From Streptacidiphilus jeojiense (GTDB lineage Bacteria; Actinomycetota; Actinomycetes; Streptomycetales; Streptomycetaceae), in NCBI RefSeq assembly GCF_000719095.1, contig NZ_JOEH01000006.1, forward strand, positions 248,001 through 312,000: 64,000 nt of DNA, in the 5' to 3' direction. Position numbers and translations under genes: made by a program. Below, piece after piece: positions 8,615 through 18,386 of this stretch. The notes below the pieces were generated by a model, which was not told the DNA's origin, searched no databases, and worked only from the letters and a program-made list of their open reading frames with translations. The first letter of the stretch is position 1, and the number at the start of each line of letters is the position of its first letter.

Positions 8615-10372
8615 ATGGACCTGAGCAGCAGAGACGCCACCGGTCCGAGCCGCAGGGCGCTGCTCGGCGGGGCGGCGGCCGCACTGGCCGCGACCGCGGT
8701 GCAGTGGACCCCGCTCGGACGCATCCCGGCCGCCAGCGCGGCCAGCACACTGGCGACGCCGCCGTCGTTCCCCGCCGGCATCAGCCTCTACCAGCAGACC
8801 TTCCAGAACTGGTCCGAGGAGGTCACCGTCGACGGGCTGTGGACCTGCGCCCCGGCCACCCCCGCCGACGTGGTGACCCTCGCCAACTGGGCCCATGCGC
8901 AGGGCTGGCGGCTGCGCCCGCTGGGCGCCGCCTACAGCTGGTCGCCGGTGGTGGTCGACCCGGCCACCCCGGCCGCCAACACCCTGCTGGTGGACTGCAC
9001 CCAGCACCTCACCGCGGTCACCGTCCACCCGGCGAGCGGCTCCACCCCGGCCAGCGTGACCGCGCAGCCCGGCGTCACCATGGACACCTTCCTGGGCACC
9101 CTGAAGACGGCCGGCTACGGCCTCACCGGCTTCCCGGTCCTCGGCGCCGCCACCCTCGGCGGGGTCCTCGCGACCGGGGGCCGCGGCACCGGCGTCCCGG
9201 CCACCGGGGAGACCAAGCTCGCCGGGCACACCTACGGTTCGGTCGGCAACCTGGTCGTCAGCCTCACCGCGGTGGTCTGGGACGCCGGCTCCTCCGCCTA
9301 TGTGCTGCGGACCTTCCAGCGCACCGACCCGCAGATCCAGGCCCTGATCACGCACGTCGGACGGGCCTTCGTCACCGAGGTCACCCTGCGCGTCGGCGCC
9401 GACCAGCGGCTGCGCTGCCAGAGCTGGTTCAACGTCACCGCCGCCAACCTGTTCGCCCCGCCGGCGAGCGCCGGATCGCAGTCGCTGGCGAGCTATGTCA
9501 ACGGCTCGGGCCGGGTGGTGTGCATCTGGTTCCCCAACACCACCTCGCCCTGGCTGCGGGTGATCACCCCGACCCCCAGCCAGCCGTGGACCAGCCGCGC
9601 CGTCAGCAGCCCCTACAACTTCCCCTTCAACGACATCGTCCCCAAGAGCATCTCGGACCTGCTGGCCGAGATCATCGGCGGCGACGCCGCGGCCACCCCC
9701 AGCTTCACCGCCGCGCAGATGGCCGGCGTCAGCGCCGGGCTGATCTCCACCGCCAGCTGGGACATCTGGGGCTGGTCCAGCGACGTGCTGCTCTACGTCC
9801 GCCCGACCACCCTGCGGATCACCTCGACCTGCTGGAACGTGGTCACCAGCCGGGCCAATGTGCAGCGCGCGGTCAGCGAGTTCTACGCCGCCTACTCGGC
9901 CAAGCTGGCCGCCTACGCGGCCCAGGGCCTGTACCCGATGAACGGGCCGCTGGAGATCCGGGTCACCGGTGTGGACGACCCGGCCGACTGCCAGGTCACC
10001 GGCGCGCTGGGGGCCCAGCTCTCCACCCTCCGCCCGCGCCCGGACCACCCGGAGTGGGACACCGCCGTCTGGTTCGACATGACGACCATCCCGGTCACCC
10101 CCTACGACCACCAGTTCACCGGCGAGATGGAGGCATTCGTCCGCAGCAACATGGGTGCCTACGGGCAGGTCCACGCCGAGTGGTCCAAGGAGTGGGCCAA
10201 CACCCCCTCAGGCGCCTGGACCGACGCCGCGGTGATCAGCGGCCCCATCCCCGACTCCTACACGGCCGGCCAGGCCGCCGGCGACGGCTGGGCCGCAGCG
10301 GTGGCGACGCTGAAGACGCTCGACCCGTCCGGAGTGTTCAGCAGCGCCTTCCTGGACCGCGTCCTGCAGTGA
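8615..10372 (+). CDS. secreted class II cholesterol oxidase homologue (VAO-type flavoprotein)
   Basis: A 585-residue protein that matches, along its whole length, the Brevibacterium sterolicum type II cholesterol oxidase as I recall it: FPAGISLYQQTFQNWSEE, GLWTCAP, LANWAHAQGW, RPLGAAYSW, GHTYGSVGNLV and NGPLEIRVTG. Those enzymes oxidise and isomerise cholesterol with FAD. The twin-arginine signal (SRRALLGG, residues 12-19) implies export already folded. Active-site Glu447 and Arg449 of the EIR motif are kept. The position of the His that carries FAD covalently in the type enzyme is Tyr107 here, so the flavin is probably not covalently bound. The ATG follows GGAGGG. The true substrate may differ from cholesterol. 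Confidence 0.85.
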   Translation: MDLSSRDATGPSRRALLGGAAAALAATAVQWTPLGRIPAASAASTLATPPSFPAGISLYQQTFQNWSEEVTVDGLWTCAPATPADVVTLANWAHAQGWRLRPLGAAYSWSPVVVDPATPAANTLLVDCTQHLTAVTVHPASGSTPASVTAQPGVTMDTFLGTLKTAGYGLTGFPVLGAATLGGVLATGGRGTGVPATGETKLAGHTYGSVGNLVVSLTAVVWDAGSSAYVLRTFQRTDPQIQALITHVGRAFVTEVTLRVGADQRLRCQSWFNVTAANLFAPPASAGSQSLASYVNGSGRVVCIWFPNTTSPWLRVITPTPSQPWTSRAVSSPYNFPFNDIVPKSISDLLAEIIGGDAAATPSFTAAQMAGVSAGLISTASWDIWGWSSDVLLYVRPTTLRITSTCWNVVTSRANVQRAVSEFYAAYSAKLAAYAAQGLYPMNGPLEIRVTGVDDPADCQVTGALGAQLSTLRPRPDHPEWDTAVWFDMTTIPVTPYDHQFTGEMEAFVRSNMGAYGQVHAEWSKEWANTPSGAWTDAAVISGPIPDSYTAGQAAGDGWAAAVATLKTLDPSGVFSSAFLDRVLQ

Positions 10373-10422
10373 CCCCCTCCTTCCCCTTCTCTTCTTCGGC
10401 CGCCGTCCGCACACTGGCGCCC

Positions 10423-10866
10423 ATGCTGACGCTTCAGGAGATCTCCGACCGGTTGGAGATCCAGGATCTGATGGTCCGTTACGCCCATGCGGTGGACACC
10501 CGCGAATGGACCCTGTTCAAGGAGCTGTTCACCGAGGACGCCGTCATCGACTACACCGCGTTCGGCGGCCCGCGCGGGACCGTGGACGAGGTCACCTCGT
10601 TCCTGGCGCTCACCCTGCCGCTGTTCTCGGCCACCCAGCACCTGGTCGCCAACTGCGCGGTCACCCTGGACGGTGACCGCGCCACGGCCCGCACCATGTG
10701 CCACAACCCGATGGCCGTCACCGACTCGGAATCCGTGCTGGTCTGCGGGCTCTGGTACGTGGACACCCTGGTGCGCACCCCGGACGGGTGGCGGCTGCGG
10801 GAACGCTCCGAGGACAAGGCCTACTCGGCCGTGCTGAATCCACAGCCGCCCGACGAGCACTCGTAA
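10423..10866 (+). CDS. SnoaL-like / NTF2-fold protein
   Basis: A 147-residue protein of the SnoaL_4 type. It has the opening helix ISDRLEIQDLMVRYAHAVD, the segment FTEDAVIDYTAFGG and an alternating strand end WYVDTLVRTPDGWRLRERSE. Members include dehydratases, cyclases, ring-hydroxylation small subunits and ketosteroid-isomerase-like proteins, so an enzymatic role on a steroid or aromatic product of the preceding oxidase is possible but not shown. It starts 50 bases after the oxidase, on the same strand, and is likely co-transcribed. Confidence 0.8.
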   Translation: MLTLQEISDRLEIQDLMVRYAHAVDTREWTLFKELFTEDAVIDYTAFGGPRGTVDEVTSFLALTLPLFSATQHLVANCAVTLDGDRATARTMCHNPMAVTDSESVLVCGLWYVDTLVRTPDGWRLRERSEDKAYSAVLNPQPPDEHS

Positions 10867-10913
10867 CGGTCCGTTCTTCCGCTGGGGCGTGATCCGCTGT
10901 CAGACTCGTCACC

Positions 10914-12317
10914 GTGCCCGAATTCGACATGCTCGTCATCGGTTCCGGACCCGGCGGCCAGAAGGCCGCCATCGCCGCCGCCAAGCTCGGCCGCAGGGTC
11001 GCCGTCGTCGATCGCCCCGACCGGGTCGGCGGGGTGTCCATCCACACCGGCACCATCCCGTCCAAGACGCTGCGCGAGGCGGTGCTCTACCTCACCGGGC
11101 TGACCCAGCGCGACCTGTACGGGCAGAGCTACCGGCTCAAGGACGAGATCACCGTCGCCGACCTTACCGCCAGGACCCAGCACGTGGTCGGCCGGGAAGT
11201 GGATGTGATCCGCAGTCAGCTCTCCCGCAACCAGATCTCGCTGATCGCCGGGACCGGCCGCTTCGCCGACCAGCACTCCGTCCTGGTGACCGATATCGCC
11301 GGCCAGGAGCGGCTGCTGACGGCGGAGAACATCGTCATCGCCACCGGCACCCGGCCAGCCCGTCCCGACCTGGTGGAGTTCGACGAGCAGACCATCCTGG
11401 ATTCCGACAACGTCATCAACCTGGAGCGGGTGCCGCGCTCCATGGTGATCGTCGGCGCCGGGGTGATCGGGCTGGAGTACGCCTCCATGTTCGCCGCGCT
11501 GGGCAGCAAGGTGACCGTGGTCGAGCAGCGGGCCAGGATGCTGGAGTTCTGCGACGAGGAGGTGGTGGAGGCGCTCCGCTACCACCTGCGGGACCTGGCG
11601 GTGACCTTCCGTTTCGGCGAGAAGGTCGCGGCGGTGGAGCGGCATCCGCGCGGGGCCCTGACGGTGCTGGAGAGCGGCAAGAAGATCCCCGCCGACGCGG
11701 TGATGTACTCGGCCGGCCGGCAGGGGCTGACCGACGGCCTCGACCTGGAGAAGGCGGGGCTGTCGGCGGACGCCCGCGGCCGGATAGCCGTGGACGAGCA
11801 CTTCCGCACCTCCGTCCCGCACATCTACGCGGTCGGCGACGTCATCGGCTTCCCGGCACTGGCCGCGACCTCGATGGAGCAGGGTCGCACGGCGGCGTAC
11901 CACGCCTGCGGCGAGCCGGTGAACCCGATGCCCGAGCTGCAGCCGATCGGGATCTACACCATCCCGGAGATCAGCTACGTCGGCCGCACCGAGGACCAGC
12001 TCACCGAGGACTGCGTCCCCTTCGAGGTCGGCGTGGCCCGCTACCGCGAGCTGGCCCGCGGCCAGATCATCGGCGACGCCCACGGCATGCTCAAGCTGCT
12101 GGTCTCCCCGGAGGACCGCAAGCTGCTCGGCGTGCACTGCTTCGGCACCGGGGCGACCGAGCTGATCCACATCGGCCAGGCCGTGATGGGCTGCGGCGGT
12201 ACCGTGGACTACCTGGTGGACGCGGTCTTCAACTATCCGACCCTGGCCGAGTCCTACAAGGTCGCGGCGCTGGACGCGACCAACAAGATCCGCCAGATCG
12301 ACCGGATGCGGGACTGA
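10914..12317 (+). CDS. sthA: Si-specific soluble NAD(P)+ transhydrogenase
   Basis: A 467-residue flavoprotein disulfide-reductase fold enzyme, nearly the length of E. coli SthA (466). It carries the FAD motif [11 protein letters not shown] at residues 9-19, the NAD(P) motif [14 protein letters not shown] and the second FAD block [15 protein letters not shown]. The redox Cys pair of lipoamide dehydrogenases is replaced by [12 protein letters not shown], which is diagnostic for SthA. It moves hydride between NADPH and NAD+ in the cytoplasm. The GTG start lies 48 bases after the SnoaL-like gene. No clear ribosome site precedes it. Confidence 0.93.
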   Translation: MPEFDMLVIGSGPGGQKAAIAAAKLGRRVAVVDRPDRVGGVSIHTGTIPSKTLREAVLYLTGLTQRDLYGQSYRLKDEITVADLTARTQHVVGREVDVIRSQLSRNQISLIAGTGRFADQHSVLVTDIAGQERLLTAENIVIATGTRPARPDLVEFDEQTILDSDNVINLERVPRSMVIVGAGVIGLEYASMFAALGSKVTVVEQRARMLEFCDEEVVEALRYHLRDLAVTFRFGEKVAAVERHPRGALTVLESGKKIPADAVMYSAGRQGLTDGLDLEKAGLSADARGRIAVDEHFRTSVPHIYAVGDVIGFPALAATSMEQGRTAAYHACGEPVNPMPELQPIGIYTIPEISYVGRTEDQLTEDCVPFEVGVARYRELARGQIIGDAHGMLKLLVSPEDRKLLGVHCFGTGATELIHIGQAVMGCGGTVDYLVDAVFNYPTLAESYKVAALDATNKIRQIDRMRD

Positions 12318-12359
12318 CGGCGGGCCGGCGAAAAGATTTCCAAGAACCTCCGCCCTTGG

Positions 12360-12386
12360 TGTCGAGCGGCGGCCTGCGGCGTCGAC
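12360..12386 (+). promoter_or_regulatory. candidate ECF42-type promoter of the DGPF/sigma operon
   Basis: TGTCGA at 12360-12365 is followed after 17 bases by CGAC at 12383-12386. A CGTC at 12380 is the alternative. A TGTCGA -35 and a CGA/TC -10 element have been described for ECF42 sigma factors in Streptomyces venezuelae. The site lies 56 bases before the DGPF start, as expected for autoregulation. I am not certain of the published spacing. Confidence 0.5.
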
Positions 12387-12441
12387 CTCGCTGTGAAAGG
12401 CTCCCCAGCAGGGGTGCCGACACCGCGAGGAGTGAGTCCCC

Positions 12442-12804
12442 ATGAAGTTCATGCTGATGATCTACGGCAACCAGGAGACCTGGAGCGCCTACCCCGCCGA
12501 GGAGTGGCCCAAGGCCATCGCCGCGGTCGACGCCTTCAACAGGAAGTTCTTCGAGACCGGCGAACTGCTCGGCGCCTACGGCCTCGCCGACGCCGTCCAG
12601 GCCAAGACCGTCCGGGTGCGGGCCGGGGCGCCGGCCGTCACCGACGGGCCCTACCTGGAGACCAAGGAGTACCTGGCCAGCTACTACCTGCTGGACTGCG
12701 TGGACGAGGCCAGGGCGCTGGAGATCGCCGCCGAGATGCCCTACGCCGCCGAGAACGCGGTCGAGCTGTGGCCGGTCATGAACGAGGCGGCCCCCCAGCT
12801 GTGA
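12442..12804 (+). CDS. DGPF/YCII-domain protein paired with an ECF42 sigma factor
   Basis: A 120-residue YCII-related protein starting MKFMLMIYGNQE and carrying the signature TDGPYLETKEYLASYYLLDC that gives DGPF proteins their name. The fold is ferredoxin-like, small and cytoplasmic, and its chemistry is unknown. The stop overlaps the GTG of the sigma gene (GTGA). This linkage is the hallmark of ECF42 loci, where the sigma factor activates its DGPF partner genes. GAGGAG lies 9 bases before the ATG. A second DGPF gene sits at 52912-53319. Confidence 0.9.
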   Translation: MKFMLMIYGNQETWSAYPAEEWPKAIAAVDAFNRKFFETGELLGAYGLADAVQAKTVRVRAGAPAVTDGPYLETKEYLASYYLLDCVDEARALEIAAEMPYAAENAVELWPVMNEAAPQL

Positions 12805-14060
12805 CCACGGAACGGACCGGCGACCGGCGCGTCGAGGACCTGCTGCAGCGGCTGGCGCCGCGGGTCCTCGGCGCGCTGGTGCGCCGCTACGGCCAGTTCG
12901 ACGCCTGCGAGGACGCCGTGGCGGAGGCGCTGCTCGCAGGCGTGTTGCGGTGGCCGGAGGAGGGTGTGCCGGACAACCCGCAGGGCTGGCTGTTCACCGT
13001 GGCCTCACGCCGGCTGATCGACCAGATCCGCAGCGAGAGCGCTCGTCGGGAGCGCGAGCGGAGGCTGATGGCGGCCACCCCGGCAGCCGAGATGCTTGCT
13101 CCAGGGCCGGAGGAGCAGGCCGACAGCGGGACCGACGACACCCTCGCCCTGCTCTTCCTCTGCTGCCACCCGGTGCTCACCGCGCCCTCGCAGATCGCGC
13201 TGACCCTGCGCGCCGTCGGCGGGCTCACCACCGCCGAGATCGCCCGCGCCTTCCTGGTCCCCGAGGCGACCATGGCCCAGCGGATCAGCCGCGCCAAGCA
13301 GCGGATCCGCGACGCCGGCGCGACCTTCGCCATGCCCGAACCCGAGGACCGCCCGGAACGGCTGAAGGCCGTGCTGCACGTGCTCTACCTGATATTCAAC
13401 GAGGGGTACGGCACCTCCGCCGGCAGCAGCCTGCAGCGCCTCGACCTGACCGCCGAGGCGATCCGGCTGACCAGGCAGCTGCGCACCGTCGCCCCGCTGG
13501 ACGGCGAGGTCCAGGGCCTGCTGGCACTGATGCTGCTCACCGACGCCCGCCGGGCGACCCGCACCGACGCCCAGGGGAACCTGGTGCCGCTGGCGGAGCA
13601 GGACCGCAGCCGCTGGGACGCCGCGCTGGTCTCCGAGGGCGTCGACCTGATCACCCGGGCGCTGACCAGCACCCGGCTCGGCCCGTACCAGGTGCAGGCG
13701 GCCATCGCCGCCGTGCACGACGAGGCGGAGTCCGCGGAGAAGACCGACTGGCCGCAGATCCTGGCCCTGTACGAGACGCTGGAGCGGCTCACCCCCAACC
13801 CGGTGGTCACCCTCAACCGGGCGGTGGCCCTGGCCGAGGTCAGCGGTCCGCAGGCCGGGCTCGACCTGCTGGCGGCGCTGGAGCGGGAGAGCGCGGCGCT
13901 GGCCGACAACCACATGCTGCACGCCGTGCGCGGCCATCTGCTGGAGGCGGTGGGGGAGCGCGACGCGGCCAGGGAGGCGTACCGCACGGCGGCGCGGCGC
14001 ACCCGCAGCCTGCCGGAGCAGCGCTACCTGGACGCCCGCGCCCGCAGACTGCAGCCCTGA
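12801..14060 (+). CDS. ECF42-group RNA polymerase sigma factor with long C-terminal extension
   Basis: A 419-residue extracytoplasmic-function sigma factor. Region 2 (about 15-75) contains the DACEDAVAEALLAG and NPQGWLFTVASRRLIDQIRSE blocks. Region 4 (about 115-165) contains LTTAEIARAFLVPEATMAQRISRAKQRI. The remaining 250 residues form the DUF6596/TPR-like C-terminal domain with FNEGYG, characteristic of ECF42 and known to be needed for activity in that group. No anti-sigma gene is adjacent, as is normal for ECF42. It starts with GTG overlapping the DGPF stop by 4 bases, so translation is coupled. Confidence 0.92.
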   Translation: MTTERTGDRRVEDLLQRLAPRVLGALVRRYGQFDACEDAVAEALLAGVLRWPEEGVPDNPQGWLFTVASRRLIDQIRSESARRERERRLMAATPAAEMLAPGPEEQADSGTDDTLALLFLCCHPVLTAPSQIALTLRAVGGLTTAEIARAFLVPEATMAQRISRAKQRIRDAGATFAMPEPEDRPERLKAVLHVLYLIFNEGYGTSAGSSLQRLDLTAEAIRLTRQLRTVAPLDGEVQGLLALMLLTDARRATRTDAQGNLVPLAEQDRSRWDAALVSEGVDLITRALTSTRLGPYQVQAAIAAVHDEAESAEKTDWPQILALYETLERLTPNPVVTLNRAVALAEVSGPQAGLDLLAALERESAALADNHMLHAVRGHLLEAVGERDAAREAYRTAARRTRSLPEQRYLDARARRLQP

Positions 14061-14144
14061 GGGGTCTTCGGCTGCGGACCGTAGCTGGTTTCACGCGCAC
14101 GCTGTTGCATCAGCAGAGCCCCGCGCCCCTGGGGTGCTGCCCCG

Positions 14145-14966
14145 TTACCGCTTGATCCCCATCCCGGCCCACACCGACCGCGGAGTGGGGTCCGCCCCCG
14201 CCGCGGGGCGCCAGTGCGGGGCCGAGACCAGGCCGGGCTCCAGGAGCTCGACGCCGTCGAGGAAGCGGGCGACCTGCTCCCGGGTCCGGTAGGTGATCTT
14301 CTGCGGCATCAGCGCCCGCATCACCGCGGCGGTGCTGGCCATCACCTCGGTGTGGATGTCGGCGGCCGGCTGGGACACCGTCAGATAGCTGCCCGGGGCC
14401 ACCGCGTCCAGCACCGTCGCGACCAGGCCGGCCGGATCGTCCTCGTCCGGGATGCAGTGCAGCAGGCCGACCATCATCACCGCCACCGGCCGGTCGAAGT
14501 CCAGCACCCGGGCCGCCTCGGCCAGCACCGTCGCGGTGTCCCTGGCGTCGGCGTGGATGTAGCAGGTCGCGCCGTCCGGGTGGCTGGTCAGCAGGGCCCG
14601 GGCATGGGCCAGCACGATCGGGTCGTTGTCGACGTAGGCGATCCGCGACTCCGGGGCGATCAGCTGGGCCACCTCGTGGGTGCTGTCGACGGAGGGGAGC
14701 CCGGTACCGATGTCCAGGAACTGCCGGACCCCGGCCTCCGCGGAGAGGTACCGCACCGCCCGGCCGAGGAAGGCGCGGTTGGCCCGGACGTTCTCGGTCA
14801 CGGCGTTGCCGGTGGCCAGGACCTGGTCGCCGACCTCCCGGTCGGCGGCGAAGTTGTCCTTGCCGCCGAGCCAGTAGTCGTAGACCCGGGCGATGTGCGG
14901 AACCCCGGTGTCCAGCACGGTGCGCTCCGGCACCTCGGCCATCGGACTGTTCCAAGCCTCCGCCAT
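14145..14966 (-). CDS. DUF574 family SAM-dependent methyltransferase
   Basis: A 273-residue methyltransferase of the DUF574 (Methyltransf_19) family, greatly expanded in Streptomyces. The family opening VPHIARVYDYWLGGKDNFAADR is present, then the SAM-binding block FLDIGTGLPS, and later AVMMVGLLHCIPDEDDP. The acceptor is unknown for most members. The ATG at 14966 is preferred. An ATG at 14942 gives a shorter protein starting MAEVPERT, with a more distant GGAGG. It lies downstream of the PAP2 gene on the same strand and converges with the sigma factor gene. Confidence 0.9.
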   Translation of the reverse strand: MAEAWNSPMAEVPERTVLDTGVPHIARVYDYWLGGKDNFAADREVGDQVLATGNAVTENVRANRAFLGRAVRYLSAEAGVRQFLDIGTGLPSVDSTHEVAQLIAPESRIAYVDNDPIVLAHARALLTSHPDGATCYIHADARDTATVLAEAARVLDFDRPVAVMMVGLLHCIPDEDDPAGLVATVLDAVAPGSYLTVSQPAADIHTEVMASTAAVMRALMPQKITYRTREQVARFLDGVELLEPGLVSAPHWRPAAGADPTPRSVWAGMGIKR

Positions 14967-15077
14967 GCCCCTGCCCCCGCCTCTGCCGCCCCGTGCGCCG
15001 CCCCTGCCCCCGGGGCCGTGCGCCAGAAGCATCGTAGTCGTACGGATGTCCGGGCGGCAGGAGTGCGCGAAGATCCT

Positions 15078-16004
15078 TCAGCTGCGGCGGCCGGCCGCCT
15101 CCACGCTCTCCGTGTCCTCCACCGAGGTCCGCTGGGACGGCAGATGGGCCGCCGCCACCTTGCCTGCGCCGCCCCCGCGGCGGCGCAGGCGGCCGGTCAG
15201 CCGCAGCAGCGGACCGGTGGCCCAGAGACCCAGCAGTGTCACCGCGACGCCCGCGACGGCGTCCAGCAGGTAGTGGTTGGCGGTGCCCATGACCACCATG
15301 GCTATCACCGCCGGGTAGGCCAGGCCCAGCACCCGCACCACCCGGGACCTGCTGTAGCGGAACAGCAGCAGCCCGCACCAGAGCGCCCAGCCGACGTGCA
15401 GGCTCGGCATCGCCGCGAACTCGTTGGTGACGTTGCCGAACCCCTTGGGCGTCCCGCCGCCCCCGCCCCACCAGCCGATCGAGGCATGCTCGGCCAGGGT
15501 GTCCACGAAGTCGTAGGAACCGCCCAGCATCCGCGGCGGCGCCGTCGGGAAGGTGATGAAGCCGACCAGGCCGAGCATGGTGGTGAGCCCCAGCCAGGTG
15601 CGGGCCTGCCGGTAGGCCTCGCGGTGGGACTTCCACAGCCAGAACAGCACCACCACGGTGAGGATGTAGTGCAGCGTGGCGTACATGTAGTCGGCGGGTA
15701 TGCCGAGCCAGGCGTGGTCGTAGAAGGCGTGGTTCAGCCAGTGCTCCGGGCTGAGGCCCAGGTGCCGCTCGACCGAGAGGATGTCCCGGCCGTGCTGTTC
15801 GGCCACGTCCTGCTTGCCGTGCACCAGCAGCCGGCTGCCGTCGTAGACGGCGTAGACGACCAGGAGGATCTCCCACTGCCAGGTCGAGCGCCAGCGCCAT
15901 CTGAGGCGCCGGGTCTTCGGGGTTCGCACGTCTTCGGACGCACTCTCCCGCGAGTTCACGGGAGCTTCATCGGAGCCGGGCGGAACCGGCAGGTCGGTAG
16001 ACAC
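15078..16004 (-). CDS. membrane PAP2-family phosphatase (AUR1/PAP2_3-like)
   Basis: A 308-residue membrane protein with about six hydrophobic segments. The phosphatase signature is split as usual: FPTAPPRM (Arg158), MPSLHVGW (His203) and GTANHYLLD (His244, Asp248), a histidine-nucleophile phosphatase or transferase core. The spacing and APPRM form resemble the PAP2_3 / inositol-phosphorylceramide-synthase group, so the substrate is likely a lipid phosphate. The GTG at 16004 is chosen because GAGAGGA lies 7 bases before it. The open frame extends to 16199 without a ribosome site. It is divergent from pgm. Confidence 0.85.
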   Translation of the reverse strand: MSTDLPVPPGSDEAPVNSRESASEDVRTPKTRRLRWRWRSTWQWEILLVVYAVYDGSRLLVHGKQDVAEQHGRDILSVERHLGLSPEHWLNHAFYDHAWLGIPADYMYATLHYILTVVVLFWLWKSHREAYRQARTWLGLTTMLGLVGFITFPTAPPRMLGGSYDFVDTLAEHASIGWWGGGGGTPKGFGNVTNEFAAMPSLHVGWALWCGLLLFRYSRSRVVRVLGLAYPAVIAMVVMGTANHYLLDAVAGVAVTLLGLWATGPLLRLTGRLRRRGGGAGKVAAAHLPSQRTSVEDTESVEAAGRRS

Positions 16005-16236
16005 CCGGGTATCCTCTCGTCTCCCTGTGCGAATCGCTGCATCCGGGTCGGTACCAGTGGAAGTACGCAGGTCAGTGCCGGGTCGGCGGGGTGTCGTCGG
16101 CGATCGGAGCGCGCTGCGGGGATCGAACGCACGACCAGCGGGCATGATGTCCGGGCAGCACCTCCCGTCGCTCCCATCGATCATGATGGAGCGGTACACG
16201 ACGCGCGACCGACAGCACGGACACGAAGGAGCAGCG

Positions 16237-17891
<1,655 letters not shown>

Positions 17892-17895
<4 letters not shown>

Positions 17896-17932
17896 CCCCG
17901 GGGCCGACCGGTACGCCGGGGCAGCGGGTCAG
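17892..17932. terminator. bidirectional hairpin between pgm and the DUF1003 gene
   Basis: Arms CTGACCC (17892-17898) and GGGTCAG (17926-17932) enclose a second pair, CCCCGG and CCGGGG. The two stems share bases, so they are alternatives. Position between convergent stops fits a terminator. There is no T tract. Confidence 0.4.
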
Positions 17933-18348
17933 CCGCCGTCCTGCTGCTGGGCCATCAGGCGGCGGTGCAGCTCGGTGGTCATGGCGTGGATGGCGCGGGT
18001 GAGCTCGGTGTTGGTCTTGAGCTCCAGCTCCTGCTCGACGAAGTCGTGGTCGGCCTTGGCCTGCTGGAAGGCGGCCTGCCGGTTCTGACCGATCATCACG
18101 AAGGTGGACAGGAAGATCGCCTCCAGCGAGACCACCAGGGTCAGCGTCGGCCAGGGGCTGCGCTCCACCCACAGCATCCACACCGTGAACAGCACCGCGT
18201 GCAGATAGACGAAGAGCATCGAGCCGGCGAACTTGGTGATCGCATCGGCGATCCGTACCTGCAGGTCGGAGGCGCGCCGGGCCTCGTGGGCCAGCACCAC
18301 GGGATGGTGCTTGGCCTTGGGATCCAGCGGGAGGTCGGGCTTGAACAC
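17929..18348 (-). CDS. DUF1003 membrane protein
   Basis: A 139-residue protein with two hydrophobic segments (about residues 40-60 and 68-88) and the DUF1003 pattern VRIADAITKFAGSM, WTLTLVVSLEAIFLSTFVMIGQNRQ. The C-terminal third is charged and helical, likely a cytoplasmic coiled coil. Function is unknown. In some bacteria DUF1003 proteins neighbour Mg2+ transporters, but not here. The GTG start follows GGAAGG at 11 bases. It converges with pgm and follows the MFS exporter gene by 38 bases on the same strand. Confidence 0.85.
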   Translation of the reverse strand: MFKPDLPLDPKAKHHPVVLAHEARRASDLQVRIADAITKFAGSMLFVYLHAVLFTVWMLWVERSPWPTLTLVVSLEAIFLSTFVMIGQNRQAAFQQAKADHDFVEQELELKTNTELTRAIHAMTTELHRRLMAQQQDGG

Positions 18349-18386
18349 GACGGAGGGCCTTCCTGCTGACGCGGGCGGTCAGGCCG

